In this document: in pieces, positions 24,155-33,573 of the stretch | How positions within the stretch are numbered: the first letter of the stretch is position 1 | Layout: every line of letters starts with the position of its first letter | From: Natronococcus sp. A-GB7 | GTDB taxonomy: Archaea > Halobacteriota > Halobacteria > Halobacteriales > Natrialbaceae | Assembly: GCF_029688865.1 (NCBI RefSeq) | Contig: NZ_JARUKV010000027.1 | Span: forward strand, 1 to 64,000 | Direction of reading: 5' to 3' | DNA: 64,000 nucleotides | Position numbers and translations under genes: made by a program | The notes under the pieces: model-generated | Told to the model about the DNA's origin: nothing | Database searches by the model: none | The model's input: the letters and a program-made list of their open reading frames with translations, nothing else

Positions 24155-25445
24155 GCTGGCGATCTCGCGGGAAGAGAACGGCCTCACGGATGTTCTCGAG
24201 GCCGAGAATCGTCATGATCAGGCGCTCGCCACCCAGCCCGAAGCCGGCGTGGGGCGGCATCCCGTACTTGAACATCTTCGTGTAGTAGTCGAACTGCTCG
24301 GGGTCGAGCCCCTGCTGTTCGAACCCTTCGATGAGCTGCTCGTAGCGGTGTTCGCGCTGGCCGCCCGAAACGAGCTCCATACGCGGGTGCATCAGGTCGA
24401 AGCCAGTCGAGAGCTGCTCGTCGTCCTCGTGGTCCTGGATGTAGAACGGCTTGATCTCGCTTGGCCAGTCGGTGATGAAGTAGTGGCCGCCGACGTCGTC
24501 ACCCAGGGCCTTCTCGCCCTCGGTCGGCAGGTCGTCGCCCCAGACGAGCTGCTCGTCGAGCTCGCCGGTCGCGTTGATACGCTCGATAGCCTCCTCGTAG
24601 CTGAGTCGCGGGAACTCGCCGTCGGGAACCTCGAAGGTCTCCTCGAGGCCGAGCGCCTCGAGCTCCTCGCTGCAGTTCTCGTTGACGGCCTCGTAGGCCG
24701 CACGGACGACCCCCTCGGCGACGTCCATCGCGTCGTGTTCGTCACAGAACGCGCCCTCGAAGTCGATCGAGGTCGCCTCGTTGAGGTGGCGAGGCGTGTT
24801 GTGCTCCTCGGCGCGGAAGATCGGGCCGATCTCGAAGACGCGCTCGACGTTCGAGCCCGCGATCAGCTGCTTGAACAGCTGCGGGGACTGGTTCATGAAG
24901 GCCTCCTCGCCGAAGTACGTGATCGGGAACAGCTCGGTGCCGCCCTCGGTCCCGGTGGCGACGATCTTCGGGGTCGTGATCTCCGTACAGCGGAACTCGC
25001 GGAACGCATCGCGGGCCGCACGCAGGATCTCCGAGCGGATCTCGAAGACCGCCTGCACCTCGTCCTTCCGGAGGTCGAGCGTGCGGTTGTCCAGTCGCGT
25101 CGAGAGATCGGCGTCGACCTTTCCGGACGGGTCCAGCGGCAGCTCGGGGTCAGCGGGGCCGACGACCTCGAGCGACTCCGGCGTGACCTCGACGCCGGTC
25201 GGCGCGCGCGGTTCCTCCTCGACGGCGCCCGAGACCTTCACGACGCTCTCGCGGGAGACGTCGAGGCCGGTTTCGACGAGCTCGTCGTCCATCTCGTCTT
25301 TCTCGAACTTGATCTGAATCTTGCCCGTCGTATCCCGGAGAATCAGGAAGGCGATCCCGCCGAGGTCGCGGATCTCGTGGACCCAGCCGGCGACCGTCGC
25401 GTCGTCGCCCGGCTCGGCGTCGGCAGTGTAGGTTCTGTTCTGCAT
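24141..25445 (-). CDS. aspS: Aspartyl-tRNA(Asp/Asn) synthetase
   Basis: A 434-residue class IIb synthetase. Residues 1-105 form the OB-fold anticodon-binding domain ([21 protein letters not shown]). The catalytic core has class II motif 2 ([20 protein letters not shown]) near 205 and motif 3 ([14 protein letters not shown]) near 400. The length and features are archaeal. Such enzymes are often non-discriminating and also charge tRNA-Asn; this cannot be decided by eye. The start at 25445 (QNRTYTADA) is the usual N-terminus. The C-terminal RDRQRLSP is repeated downstream. Confidence 0.96.
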   Translation of the reverse strand: MQNRTYTADAEPGDDATVAGWVHEIRDLGGIAFLILRDTTGKIQIKFEKDEMDDELVETGLDVSRESVVKVSGAVEEEPRAPTGVEVTPESLEVVGPADPELPLDPSGKVDADLSTRLDNRTLDLRKDEVQAVFEIRSEILRAARDAFREFRCTEITTPKIVATGTEGGTELFPITYFGEEAFMNQSPQLFKQLIAGSNVERVFEIGPIFRAEEHNTPRHLNEATSIDFEGAFCDEHDAMDVAEGVVRAAYEAVNENCSEELEALGLEETFEVPDGEFPRLSYEEAIERINATGELDEQLVWGDDLPTEGEKALGDDVGGHYFITDWPSEIKPFYIQDHEDDEQLSTGFDLMHPRMELVSGGQREHRYEQLIEGFEQQGLDPEQFDYYTKMFKYGMPPHAGFGLGGERLIMTILGLENIREAVLFPRDRQRLSP

Positions 25446-25673
25446 ACCACCCGATTTCGGTCGCCGGAACTTAAGCGCAATCGTTCCGGATCGGCGGTTC
25501 GGATGCGGTCGGTGCGGTGCCATCGAGGCGGTCGTTCGCCAGCCCCCATGACGGTCCGCACGGCTACGGCTCGTCGATTTCGATCGCCACAGGAACCGAT
25601 ATCGACTCGTTCCGTCCGTCGACCCGTCCGACCCCGCGGACTCTTTGCGAGGGCCGGAGTACCGTCGCTTCGC

Positions 25674-26153
25674 ATGACGAACGCCATCGACGAAGCCGAC
25701 CTCGAGTGGACCGAGTACGACCGGGGATCGTCCCGGTTCCGGCGCAAGCAGCTCTCGAGCGCCGTCGACGCGACCGATCTCGGCTGTAGCCTGTACGAAC
25801 TGCCCGCTGGCGAGCGATCGTGGCCCTACCACTACCACACCGCCAACGAGGAGGCGATCTTCGTCCTCGCGGGGGAGGGGATCTTGCGGTGTGAACGCGG
25901 GGAGCTCCCGCTCGAGGACGGCGTCTTCGCGGCGCTTCCGGCGAACGAGGACGGCGGACACCAGATCGTCAACGACAGCGATGGGGTGCTCCGGTACCTG
26001 ATGGTCTCGACGATGACCGAACCCGACGTCACCGTCTACCCCGAAATGAACAAGTTCGGCGTCTTCGTCGATTCCCCGCCTGGCGGGGAGGGGGAGCGCT
26101 CGCTTCACGGCTACTACCGGCTCGACGAGGACGTCGAGTATTGGGAGGACTGA
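25674..26153 (+). CDS. Cupin-domain protein
   Basis: A 159-residue protein with one cupin barrel. Motif 1 is [17 protein letters not shown] near residue 50, with the two His and the Glu that usually hold a metal. Motif 2 lies around [11 protein letters not shown] near 95. The start is ATG 25674; the open frame continues far upstream only as antisense to aspS. The substrate is unknown; sugar or small-molecule binding is typical for this subgroup. It is convergent with the cytochrome P450, 13 bases apart. Confidence 0.85.
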   Translation: MTNAIDEADLEWTEYDRGSSRFRRKQLSSAVDATDLGCSLYELPAGERSWPYHYHTANEEAIFVLAGEGILRCERGELPLEDGVFAALPANEDGGHQIVNDSDGVLRYLMVSTMTEPDVTVYPEMNKFGVFVDSPPGGEGERSLHGYYRLDEDVEYWED

Positions 26154-26166
26154 GTCTCGATCCGGG

Positions 26167-27543
26167 TTACCGCTCCCGGACGGTCATCGGAATCTCGTGT
26201 TTCGGACGGGCGGTGATCGTCGCCATCAGATCGAGCTCCTCCGTTCCGGGAACGAGCTCGAGGTGGTACTCCTGGTAGATCGTCGCGAGGAGGAGTCGGG
26301 CCTCGAGCATGGCGAAGCGGTCGCCGATGCACCGTCGCGGCCCCGCGGCGAACGGGAAGTAGGCCAGTTTCGGCAGCTCGGACTCCATCTCGTCGGTCCA
26401 GCGCTCGGGATGGAAGGCGAGGGGATCGTCGTACCAGCGCGGATCGCGGTGGACGACCCACTGGTGCATCCGGACGGTCGCCCCCGGTTGGATCTCGTAG
26501 CCGCCGACGATGTCGGGCTTGACGGGCTCGCGGACGATCCCCGGCACGGGCGGGTAGAGCCGCATCGATTCCTTGACCACTCGTTCCGTGTACTCGAGGG
26601 CGGGGAGATCCGCCATCGTCGGCGTCTCCCCGCCGAGTTCGGTCTCGAGCTCCTCGACCAGTCGCCGTTCGACGGCCGGGTTCCTCGCGAGGAGGTGGGC
26701 GGTAAACGTCAGCGACAGGGCGGTCGTCTCGTGGCCGGCCAGCAGCAGCGTCACGACCTCGTCGCGGATCCCCTCGTCCGAGAGGGCGTTCCCGCGCTCG
26801 TCGGTCGTCTCGAGCAGCTTCGAGATGACGTCCCGATCGGTCGGGTTCGTCCGTCGCTCCTCGATCAGCGGATAGATGACGGCGTCGAGCCTCTCGCTCG
26901 CGCGTCGGATGCGCCGCCTCGATGGGGTCGGCACCCCCGACGGAAGGACGAGATGCGAGAGGCTCTCGGTGGCGAGCATGAACTCCTCGAGACTCTCGCC
27001 GATCGTGTCGACGTGGTCGTCGATGTCGACGCCGAACAGCGCTCGGGCGACGATCCGCAGCGTCACCTCCATCATGTCTTCGTGGAACGGACGGGTCTGG
27101 CCGTCCTCCCACTCCTCGAGTGCGTCCTCGGTGAACCCGGTCATCATCCCGGCGTACTCCTCGATCCGGTCGGGGTTGAACGCCGGCTGGATGAGGTGGC
27201 GGTTTCGCCGCCAGACCGCGCCCTCGCTGTTGAGGATACCGTTTCCGGTAACCGGTCGGAGTATGTGCTGGAACTGGTCGCCCTTGACGTAGTTCTGGTT
27301 GTTCCCGACCAGCACCTGCTCGATGTAGTCGGGGTGGTTGAGCTGGTACACCGTTCCCATCGGATCCTCCCACGAGGCGATGTCGCCGTACTCGCGAGCG
27401 GTCTCGGTCATGAACCCGTACGGATCACGGAGGAAGGCGAGCTGGTTTCCGACGAGGGGGAGGCCGTCGGGTCCGGGCGGGCGATCGGCGGTCGAGCCGG
27501 GGCGGTTGTCGGCCATGCGACGGACCACGGAGTCGACGACCAT
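26167..27543 (-). CDS. Cytochrome P450
   Basis: About 458 residues (449 if ATG 27516 is the start, which fits the proline-rich [13 protein letters not shown] entry better). The I-helix motif AGHETT is near 265, the K-helix ExxR is ESMR near 325, and the haem loop [10 protein letters not shown] has the ligand Cys near 405. It is a soluble haem monooxygenase; no ferredoxin or reductase gene is next to it. A strong palindrome overlaps the promoter. The substrate is unknown; haloarchaeal P450s of this type act on fatty acids or terpenoids in some cases. Confidence 0.94.
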   Translation of the reverse strand: MVVDSVVRRMADNRPGSTADRPPGPDGLPLVGNQLAFLRDPYGFMTETAREYGDIASWEDPMGTVYQLNHPDYIEQVLVGNNQNYVKGDQFQHILRPVTGNGILNSEGAVWRRNRHLIQPAFNPDRIEEYAGMMTGFTEDALEEWEDGQTRPFHEDMMEVTLRIVARALFGVDIDDHVDTIGESLEEFMLATESLSHLVLPSGVPTPSRRRIRRASERLDAVIYPLIEERRTNPTDRDVISKLLETTDERGNALSDEGIRDEVVTLLLAGHETTALSLTFTAHLLARNPAVERRLVEELETELGGETPTMADLPALEYTERVVKESMRLYPPVPGIVREPVKPDIVGGYEIQPGATVRMHQWVVHRDPRWYDDPLAFHPERWTDEMESELPKLAYFPFAAGPRRCIGDRFAMLEARLLLATIYQEYHLELVPGTEELDLMATITARPKHEIPMTVRER

Positions 27544-27569
27544 TAGCGTCCTGCTCGATCCCCTCGTTG

Positions 27570-27587
27570 TTTTAGGCCGACCTAAAA
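27570..27587. promoter_or_regulatory. Perfect palindrome over the P450 promoter
   Basis: TTTTAGGCCGACCTAAAA has 7-bp perfect arms and a 4-base spacer. On the minus strand it supplies the AT-rich promoter element 27-44 bases before the P450 ATG, so a bound protein would block transcription. The half-site TTAGG/CCTAA resembles iron-box sites of DtxR-family metal regulators. The regulator is inferred. Confidence 0.5.
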
Positions 27588-27624
27588 TGATTGTACCCGT
27601 CCTCCGTGTTGACACTTGCAATGA

Positions 27625-27936
27625 TCGGCACGACGCTCGGACGCATCCGACGACACCCCGCGGCTCCTCGAGCTCGGCTTCGAGGAGCTCGCTGCTCGCC
27701 ACGAGACGCTTCGGCGCCAGCGAACCCACTGTGAGGAGCTCGCGCGGGAGCGACAGCGAACGTTGCGGACGACGACGAACCGCGGCGTCGTCGGGGTGGA
27801 TCACCGGCCGCTCGTCGACCGACTCTACCGCGACCGCTCGACCGCACACCCGGTGTTGACGGCCGTCGCCCGCCTGTCCGATCGCTGCGAACGTCGCGAA
27901 CGGGCGGTTCGGGATCAGCTCGTCCGGCGCGTCTGA
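27625..27936 (+). pseudogene. Truncated haloarchaeal coiled-coil protein (DUF7260-like C-terminus)
   Basis: From the TGA at 27622-27624 to the TGA at 27934-27936 a 103-codon frame shows strong haloarchaeal codon bias and a plausible protein: helices rich in Arg/Glu (LLELGFEELAARHETLRRQR) and a C-terminus (LVDRLYRDRSTAHPVLTAV) like the end of DUF7260 proteins. There is no ATG or GTG at its head, and the expected N-terminal half is absent. The 474-base gap 27544-28017 otherwise holds only the palindrome at 27570. Confidence 0.45.
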
Positions 27937-28017
27937 GTTCCTGCAGCGACTCGCGACCGTCGCCGCGGTTCGGCACGTCCCGTCTCGCTTTTGTCGATTC
28001 GGTTCCCACCGTCCGCT

Positions 28018-28809
28018 ATGAACGACCTCGAGACGCTCGCCGAGGCGATTCGGAACGCCGACACCGCGGCCGTCCTCACGGGCGCCGGCATCTCGGCGCC
28101 CTCGGGAATCCCCACGTTCCGGGGCGACAACGGCGTCTGGGACCGCTTCGACGAGGGACAGTTCACCTACGGCCGCTTCCGGAGCGACCCGGAGGGGTTC
28201 TGGACCGATCGCCTCGAGCTCCAGGAGGCGATGTTCGGCGGCGAGTACGAACCCAACGCGGGCCACGAGGCGCTGGCGGCGATGGAGCGGGACGGCTCCC
28301 TCGACGCGGTCTGCACTCAGAACACGGACGGTCTCCACCGGGACGCCGCAGCTGCCGTTCGGGACGGCGAGACCGACGCGCCGAACGTCGACGGCGACGG
28401 CTCCGTCCTCGAGCTCCACGGCAACGCCCGCCGGGTCCGATGCACCGACTGCGGTCGACGTCGCGAGGGCGAACCGATCTTCGCGCGGGCCACCGACGGC
28501 GAGCTCCCGCCGACCTGCGACTGCGGCGGCGTCTACAAGCCCGACGTCGTCCTCTTCGGCGAACGGCTTCCGGGCGCCGTCATCCAGCGCGCGCAGTCGC
28601 TGGCCCGCGAGAGCGACGTCTTTCTCGCCATCGGCTCCTCGCTGGTCGTCGAGCCCGCGGCCTCCCTGCCCCGGCAGGCCGCCTCGAGCGGCGCGACCGT
28701 CGGCGTGATCAACCTCGAGTCGACGCCGTGTGACGAGACGGCCGACGTGGTCCGCCACGAGGACGTGACCGAGGTACTCCCGCGGCTGCGAGAGCTCGTC
28801 GACGCGTGA
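28018..28809 (+). CDS. Sir2-family NAD-dependent protein deacylase
   Basis: A 263-residue sirtuin. The NAD-binding GAGISAPSGIPTFRG is at about 22-36, TQNTDGLH near 100, and the catalytic His in LELHGN near 135. A zinc module with C-x2-C (CTDC) and C-x-C (CDC) follows, then KPDVVLFGE. It removes acyl groups from lysines with NAD+, in archaea including chromatin proteins such as Alba. The second Cys pair is CxC rather than CxxC. It is transcribed alone, with the ATG at 28018. Confidence 0.94.
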   Translation: MNDLETLAEAIRNADTAAVLTGAGISAPSGIPTFRGDNGVWDRFDEGQFTYGRFRSDPEGFWTDRLELQEAMFGGEYEPNAGHEALAAMERDGSLDAVCTQNTDGLHRDAAAAVRDGETDAPNVDGDGSVLELHGNARRVRCTDCGRRREGEPIFARATDGELPPTCDCGGVYKPDVVLFGERLPGAVIQRAQSLARESDVFLAIGSSLVVEPAASLPRQAASSGATVGVINLESTPCDETADVVRHEDVTEVLPRLRELVDA

Positions 28810-28860
28810 GCTCGGTCGTCGACGAACGGGCTCGAGGCCGCCACTCGAGGGGTCGCTTCG

Positions 28861-29385
28861 TCAGGAGGCGTCGTACTCCTCGCCGAGGTCCTCGTAGATC
28901 TCCGGATCGGTCCGGAACTTGAGCACGTTGTGGACCGCCGAGTTGCGGACGTTGGCGATGACGTTGCCGTACTCGGTGTAGCAGTCGTGGATCCACCGGG
29001 AGACCTGCTCGCGGTTCCGGAACATCATCACCGTCTTCCACTGGTACTCGCCGTCCGAGAGGAAGAAAAACAGGGTGTGTTTGTCCTCGCGGATGTGCTC
29101 CATCGCCTCGCGCCAGCCGTCGGCGAAGCCGTCGGTGTTGAACTTGAACTCGAACAGCGCGAAGATGTAGTACTCCTCGTTGGGGATGATCGCCTCCCGG
29201 AAGACGCCCTCGTTGCGCATCCGTCGGATCGACTCGCTGACGGTGACGTGGGAGACGTCGATGTCGTAGTCGGCTTCGAGTACGTCGGTCAGCTCCCGCG
29301 AGGAGAGCTGCGGGTCCTCCGCGAGCTCACAGAGGATCGCGATGTCGCGGTCCTTGAACTCCCAGTTCGGGGGGTCGTCGCTCAT
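28861..29385 (-). CDS. Winged-helix transcription regulator (Lrp-like)
   Basis: A 174-residue protein from ATG 29385. The N-terminal winged helix (about 8-70: DRDIAILCELAEDPQLSSRELTD) resembles Lrp/AsnC regulators, with an unusually long turn before the recognition helix (DVSHVTVSESIRRMRNEGVF). The second half is rich in aromatic residues (FFFLSDGEYQWKTVMMF) and lacks a normal Lrp ligand domain. It is probably a regulator with an unknown signal. The neighbouring lhr gene is on the same strand, 160 bases upstream. Confidence 0.82.
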   Translation of the reverse strand: MSDDPPNWEFKDRDIAILCELAEDPQLSSRELTDVLEADYDIDVSHVTVSESIRRMRNEGVFREAIIPNEEYYIFALFEFKFNTDGFADGWREAMEHIREDKHTLFFFLSDGEYQWKTVMMFRNREQVSRWIHDCYTEYGNVIANVRNSAVHNVLKFRTDPEIYEDLGEEYDAS

Positions 29386-29545
29386 GGTTCCTACTAACGT
29401 GGTTTCCACTGTTTACGTGTTCGGTTCGCGCAACGGCTCGGAGTAGCGAGCGAATCGGTCGATCGGTCACCCGTCCGCCCCGTCGTAGGTGACGCGACCG
29501 CTTCCACTGTTAACTGCCGCTGGTAAGGGCCCGTCTCGGCGTTTC

Positions 29546-32380
29546 TCAGTTCTCCGTCGAGAGCCGCCCGAGCGACTCCTCGCCGATCTCTTCGAGGACG
29601 CGCTCGTGGAACGCCTGCAGGGCGGCACTCTCGTCCTCGGCGAGGACGACGTCGCTGGCCGACAGGGTCGCCAGTCCGAACGCCCGCGGGGTCGGCGAGT
29701 CCAGCAGCTGGCGCTCGACCGCCAGCTCGCCGGCGTCGATCGCCGCGACGATATCCTCGATCTCGGCGACGTTGAGCTTGTCCTCCAGAATTTCGCGGTA
29801 GGTCTCCTCGATCACCGCGAACTCCTCGAGGTCCTGCGCGAAGCCCAGCAGCATCTCGCTCGAGACCTGCTGCTCGCTGGCCGACTTCTCGTAGCCCTTG
29901 TACCGTTTGAGGATCATCAGCGCCCGCGTGGCGTTGATCCGGAAGTACCGCTGCAGGAGGTCCGTGCCCTCGAGCGCCGAGCGCAACTCCTCGCGGACGG
30001 TCGACGGATCGAGGTCGTCGAGGATCCCCTCGAGATCGATCTTGCGGTTCAGCGGCATCGAGAGGGCGAACCCGTTGTCGGCGACGGCGACCTTGACGTT
30101 GGCCGTCGCCTCCTGGGCGCAGTGGTACGCGAGCAGCCGGGAGAGGCCGTCGTTGACCTTCCGCCCGTAGTTCGAGTGGACGTAGTAGTGGCGCTCGTAC
30201 TCGTTTCGGTCGCGTTCGACCTCGATCGCGAGTCGCTCGTCGGTGCTGACGCTTTCGACGCCCGCGTACCGAAGCTGGTGGTCGAACAACCGCGCGATCG
30301 CCCGGACGCTGTCGTCGTCCAGCGGAAACCCGCGCAGCCAACCGCGAACGCGGGAGGGGCCGCCCTCGGCGTAGTGCTCGAGCAGCTGGCGTTGAAACGC
30401 CAGGATCTCACAGCCCAGGTCGTACGACAGCGGCAGTCGCTCGGAGTACCAGGAGGGGACCGTCGGCCGGGCGCTCGTGTGGTCGACGTACACCTTCGAC
30501 CCCCGGCGGTAACGGTACTCGAAGTGGTTCCCGCCGAGGACGAAGACGTCGCCCTTCTCTAAGGTGTCGAGGTAGTTCTCGTCTAACTGGCCGACCCACT
30601 CGTCGCTCGCACGGGTGTGGACGTCGCAGGTGAACGAATCGGGAATCGTCCCGATGTTGGTCATGTAGATCACCCGGGCGAGCCGGCCGCGCTTGCCGAT
30701 CAGGGGTTCGCCGACCGGGAACCCCTCGTGGTGGTGTTCTCCGCCGGGCGGGTCGTTCTCGTCGCGCCAGATCTTCGCGTAGACGTTCTTCTCCTCGAGC
30801 CCGGCGTACTCGGCGGTGAGGTACCGACAGAGCGACTCCCACTCCTCGTCGCCGTACTCGCGATAGGGGTACGCACGCTCGAGGATCCCTCTCACCTCGC
30901 TCTCGGGACGGATCTCGGCGATCGCCATCCCGTAGACCTGCTGGGCGGCGACGTCCTGGGCGTTGCGCGGGATCGACACCGAGTCGACGAACCCGTCCTC
31001 GGCCTTCTTCAACATGACCGCACACTCGAGCAGTTCGTCCCGATCCAGCGCGATCACCCGGCCCGTGACGGTCTGGCCGACGCGGTGGCCCGCCCGTCCG
31101 ACCCGCTGGAGCAGGGCGGCGACCGACTTCGGCGAGCCGACCTGCACCACGAGATCGACGTGTGGCATGTCGATCCCCAGCTCGAGACTGGTCGAGGACG
31201 TGACCACCTCGAGGTCGCCGCTCTTCAGCCGTCCCTCGACGTCCTGGCGGACCTCCTTCGAGAGGCTGCCGTGGTGACAGCCCGAATTGTCCTCGTCGTA
31301 GGCGTCGAAGCGCTCCCGGAGGTTGTGCAGGACCCGCTCGGCGCCCGACCGGGTGTTCGTAAAGACGAGCGTGTTCGTGTGGCTCTGCACGTGCTCGTGG
31401 AGCATCTCGTAGAAGCGGTCCTGGACGACCTCGCGGGGGGTGTGGATCAGGTCGTCGGTCGGCGACTCGAGTTCGATGTCGAACTCGCGGGCGAAGCGGG
31501 CGTCGACGATCTCGTACTCTCGGGGTGCGCCCCTCGGCTCCTTCTGCCCGACCAGAAACTCCGCGACCTGCGAGAGCGGGTCGATCGTCGCCGAGCAGCC
31601 GATACGCGTGATCTCGCCCGTGGCCATCGCCTCGAGTCGCTCGAGGCTCACCGAGAGGTGGGTTCCGCGCTTCCCGCCCGCCAGCGAGTGGATCTCGTCG
31701 ACGATGACGTACTCGACGGTGCGAAGCTTCTCGCGGAACTTCGGGGAGTTCAGCAGGATTGCGAGCGTCTCCGGCGTCGTATTCAGGATGTGGGGCGTCT
31801 CCTCGAGCATCTTCTGGCGCTCGCTCGAGGGGGTGTCGCCGTGGCGGATGGCGTGGCGGATCTCGCCGACGTCCTCGCCGTTCCTCGCGGTTTCACCGCC
31901 CGGATCTTCCGCGGCGCCACGCGCCGCGCGGTCCTCCGCTATGGACTCGATTCCCTCGAGGGGGAGTTCGAGGTTGCGGTGGATGTCGTTGGCCAGCGAC
32001 TTCAGCGGCGAGACGTAGAGACAGTAGACGGAGTTCTCGAGGCCGGCGGACTCGTCCGTCGCCGCGGCCTCGGCTTCCCGATCGCGTCGATAGAGTTCGT
32101 TGATGATCGAGAGAAACGACGCCAGCGTTTTGCCCGAACCGGTCGGCGCACAGATCAGCGTGTTCGTCCCGCCGTGAATCTTCGGGATCGCACCCTTCTG
32201 GGGCGGCGTAAAGAAGCCATCGTTCTCGGGAACGAACTCGCCGAACTCCTCGAGCCACCACTGCTGGACCGCGGGCTCGAGCAGCTCGAAGACGTCGCGG
32301 TCCTCGATCGTGGCGGCGTCCGGATCGAAGGGCAACTCCTCGTCGGCGAGCGGCAACTCGAGCCCGTCGGTCCCGTCCAT
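29546..32380 (-). CDS. lhr: Lhr-type DEAD/DEAH helicase
   Basis: A 944-residue superfamily 2 helicase from ATG 32380. Walker A is APTGSGKT near residue 77, the DExH box DEIHS near 200, SAT near 240 and the motif VI region QRVGRAGHRVGQ near 420. The long C-terminal part is the winged-helix and beta-sheet region characteristic of Lhr proteins, which unwind DNA and DNA:RNA in repair. The full length agrees with archaeal Lhr. It is apparently a single-gene unit. Confidence 0.93.
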   Translation of the reverse strand: MDGTDGLELPLADEELPFDPDAATIEDRDVFELLEPAVQQWWLEEFGEFVPENDGFFTPPQKGAIPKIHGGTNTLICAPTGSGKTLASFLSIINELYRRDREAEAAATDESAGLENSVYCLYVSPLKSLANDIHRNLELPLEGIESIAEDRAARGAAEDPGGETARNGEDVGEIRHAIRHGDTPSSERQKMLEETPHILNTTPETLAILLNSPKFREKLRTVEYVIVDEIHSLAGGKRGTHLSVSLERLEAMATGEITRIGCSATIDPLSQVAEFLVGQKEPRGAPREYEIVDARFAREFDIELESPTDDLIHTPREVVQDRFYEMLHEHVQSHTNTLVFTNTRSGAERVLHNLRERFDAYDEDNSGCHHGSLSKEVRQDVEGRLKSGDLEVVTSSTSLELGIDMPHVDLVVQVGSPKSVAALLQRVGRAGHRVGQTVTGRVIALDRDELLECAVMLKKAEDGFVDSVSIPRNAQDVAAQQVYGMAIAEIRPESEVRGILERAYPYREYGDEEWESLCRYLTAEYAGLEEKNVYAKIWRDENDPPGGEHHHEGFPVGEPLIGKRGRLARVIYMTNIGTIPDSFTCDVHTRASDEWVGQLDENYLDTLEKGDVFVLGGNHFEYRYRRGSKVYVDHTSARPTVPSWYSERLPLSYDLGCEILAFQRQLLEHYAEGGPSRVRGWLRGFPLDDDSVRAIARLFDHQLRYAGVESVSTDERLAIEVERDRNEYERHYYVHSNYGRKVNDGLSRLLAYHCAQEATANVKVAVADNGFALSMPLNRKIDLEGILDDLDPSTVREELRSALEGTDLLQRYFRINATRALMILKRYKGYEKSASEQQVSSEMLLGFAQDLEEFAVIEETYREILEDKLNVAEIEDIVAAIDAGELAVERQLLDSPTPRAFGLATLSASDVVLAEDESAALQAFHERVLEEIGEESLGRLSTEN

Positions 32381-32454
32381 CACCCCGACCTGGGAGGCCG
32401 CGGTGTAAGAGGGTTTGGCCAGCGGAGTGAAAGTGGTGCGGTTGGCAGTCGAGA

Positions 32455-32664
32455 TCAGATGTCTGCACCTGCAAGTCCCACGTATATCTGCCCGTTCGGT
32501 GCGAGAAAGAGACGAACCGCGTCGCGCAACGACGTGAACCGCAATCCCGGATCGGGAGTTTCGGCCCGCCAGGAGTCGTCCGCGACGACGTACTGCAGCC
32601 GCACTCGAGCGGTCGACGGGCTCGAACTCGCCTCGAAGGTTTCCGAAACTATGACTCGAATCAC
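32455..32664 (-). CDS. Possible 69-aa protein overlapping the divergent Tat gene start
   Basis: A frame starting with GTG 32664 encodes VIRVIVSETFEASSS... and ends at 32455. It is protein-like, with alternating hydrophobic strands (ARVRLQYVVADDSW, IYVGLAGADI) and normal codon bias. Its first 14 bases overlap the start of the divergent gene at 32651, which is unusual, and no family is recognised. It fills the gap between lhr and the Tat protein. Confidence 0.3.
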   Translation of the reverse strand: MIRVIVSETFEASSSPSTARVRLQYVVADDSWRAETPDPGLRFTSLRDAVRLFLAPNGQIYVGLAGADI

Positions 32665-33559
32665 TCGACGCGCTCTGCTTTGCGGTCTCTCGCTGTCGGC
32701 TGGCGTCGGCGCGCTGTCGGCGGCGTCGCTGAAGCGATCGAGGTCGACGTCGGACACCGGAGCCGTGGCCGACGGACTCGAGTTCGACCCTCGCGCCGAC
32801 GCGTTCGGCTTCGATAACTACGCGACGCCGCCGGTTCCGCCGGAGCCGACGGAGTTCGTTTCGAGACGCGACCTCCGCGAGGAGCTGACGGGCCGGCTCG
32901 AGACCCCGCTTGGAACGCGAGTAACCGACACCTTGCAGGCCAGCTCGGGACCCCGGCTCCGGACGGTCGTCGACGAACTCTACGCGAACGCCAATCGACT
33001 GTTCGGCACGAGGGGGTACTGCTACGGAATGGTCGCGACCGCGCAGTGGTACTGCGAGGAACCGACGGCTGTCCCGCTCGAGCGCGAGTCCGCCAGCGAG
33101 ATCGAACACGTGAACGAACCGCTCGAGGACGACGCAGCCGCGCCGGTTCGGGACGACATCGAGCGGTTCCACCGCCAGCAGTTCCTCGACGCCGAGTCGT
33201 GGCTTCGGCGGTGGGCGCTTCTCGATCCCGACTGGATCGACTACGAGGCCCAGGAGCGCCACCTTCGCGCCGCGATCGACGAGTTCGGATCTGCCGGGAT
33301 AACGATCTCCGGCGCGGACGTCCTCAACGGTCACTACGTGTTGCTGTACGACTACGACGCGAACGATGACGACGTCGTCTTCGCCGTCTACGATCCGAAC
33401 GACGCGGCCGACCGGTACGTCTCGGACGATCCTCCCGTCGTCGGGATCGAGACGGCTACCCACGAACCGCTGCTCGGATCGTACGCGGGGACGTACGACC
33501 GGTTCCTGTTTATTCCAGCCGACAGGACGATCAGCGCCCGCGGCAGGGTCGATCGGTAG
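32651..33559 (+). CDS. Tat-exported protein of unknown function
   Basis: A 302-residue protein. It has a twin-arginine signal (TRITRRALLCGLSLSAG) with cleavage or anchoring near residue 26. The mature part contains GYCYGMVATAQWYC near 120 and SGADVLNGHYVLLYDYDANDDDVVFAVYDPND near 225. The pattern Cys-...-His-...-Asp/Asn in these contexts resembles papain-fold (NlpC/C39-like) proteins, so a peptidase-like fold is possible but unproven. It is extracellular by prediction and otherwise unassigned. Confidence 0.78.
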   Translation: MTRITRRALLCGLSLSAGVGALSAASLKRSRSTSDTGAVADGLEFDPRADAFGFDNYATPPVPPEPTEFVSRRDLREELTGRLETPLGTRVTDTLQASSGPRLRTVVDELYANANRLFGTRGYCYGMVATAQWYCEEPTAVPLERESASEIEHVNEPLEDDAAAPVRDDIERFHRQQFLDAESWLRRWALLDPDWIDYEAQERHLRAAIDEFGSAGITISGADVLNGHYVLLYDYDANDDDVVFAVYDPNDAADRYVSDDPPVVGIETATHEPLLGSYAGTYDRFLFIPADRTISARGRVDR

Positions 33560-33573
33560 CACCGCGAACCCCG

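Noticed and set aside
30617-32650. In-frame upstream extension of the Tat protein across the lhr gene
   Set aside because: The true start is ATG 32651, where a complete twin-arginine signal begins; the extension is antisense to lhr.
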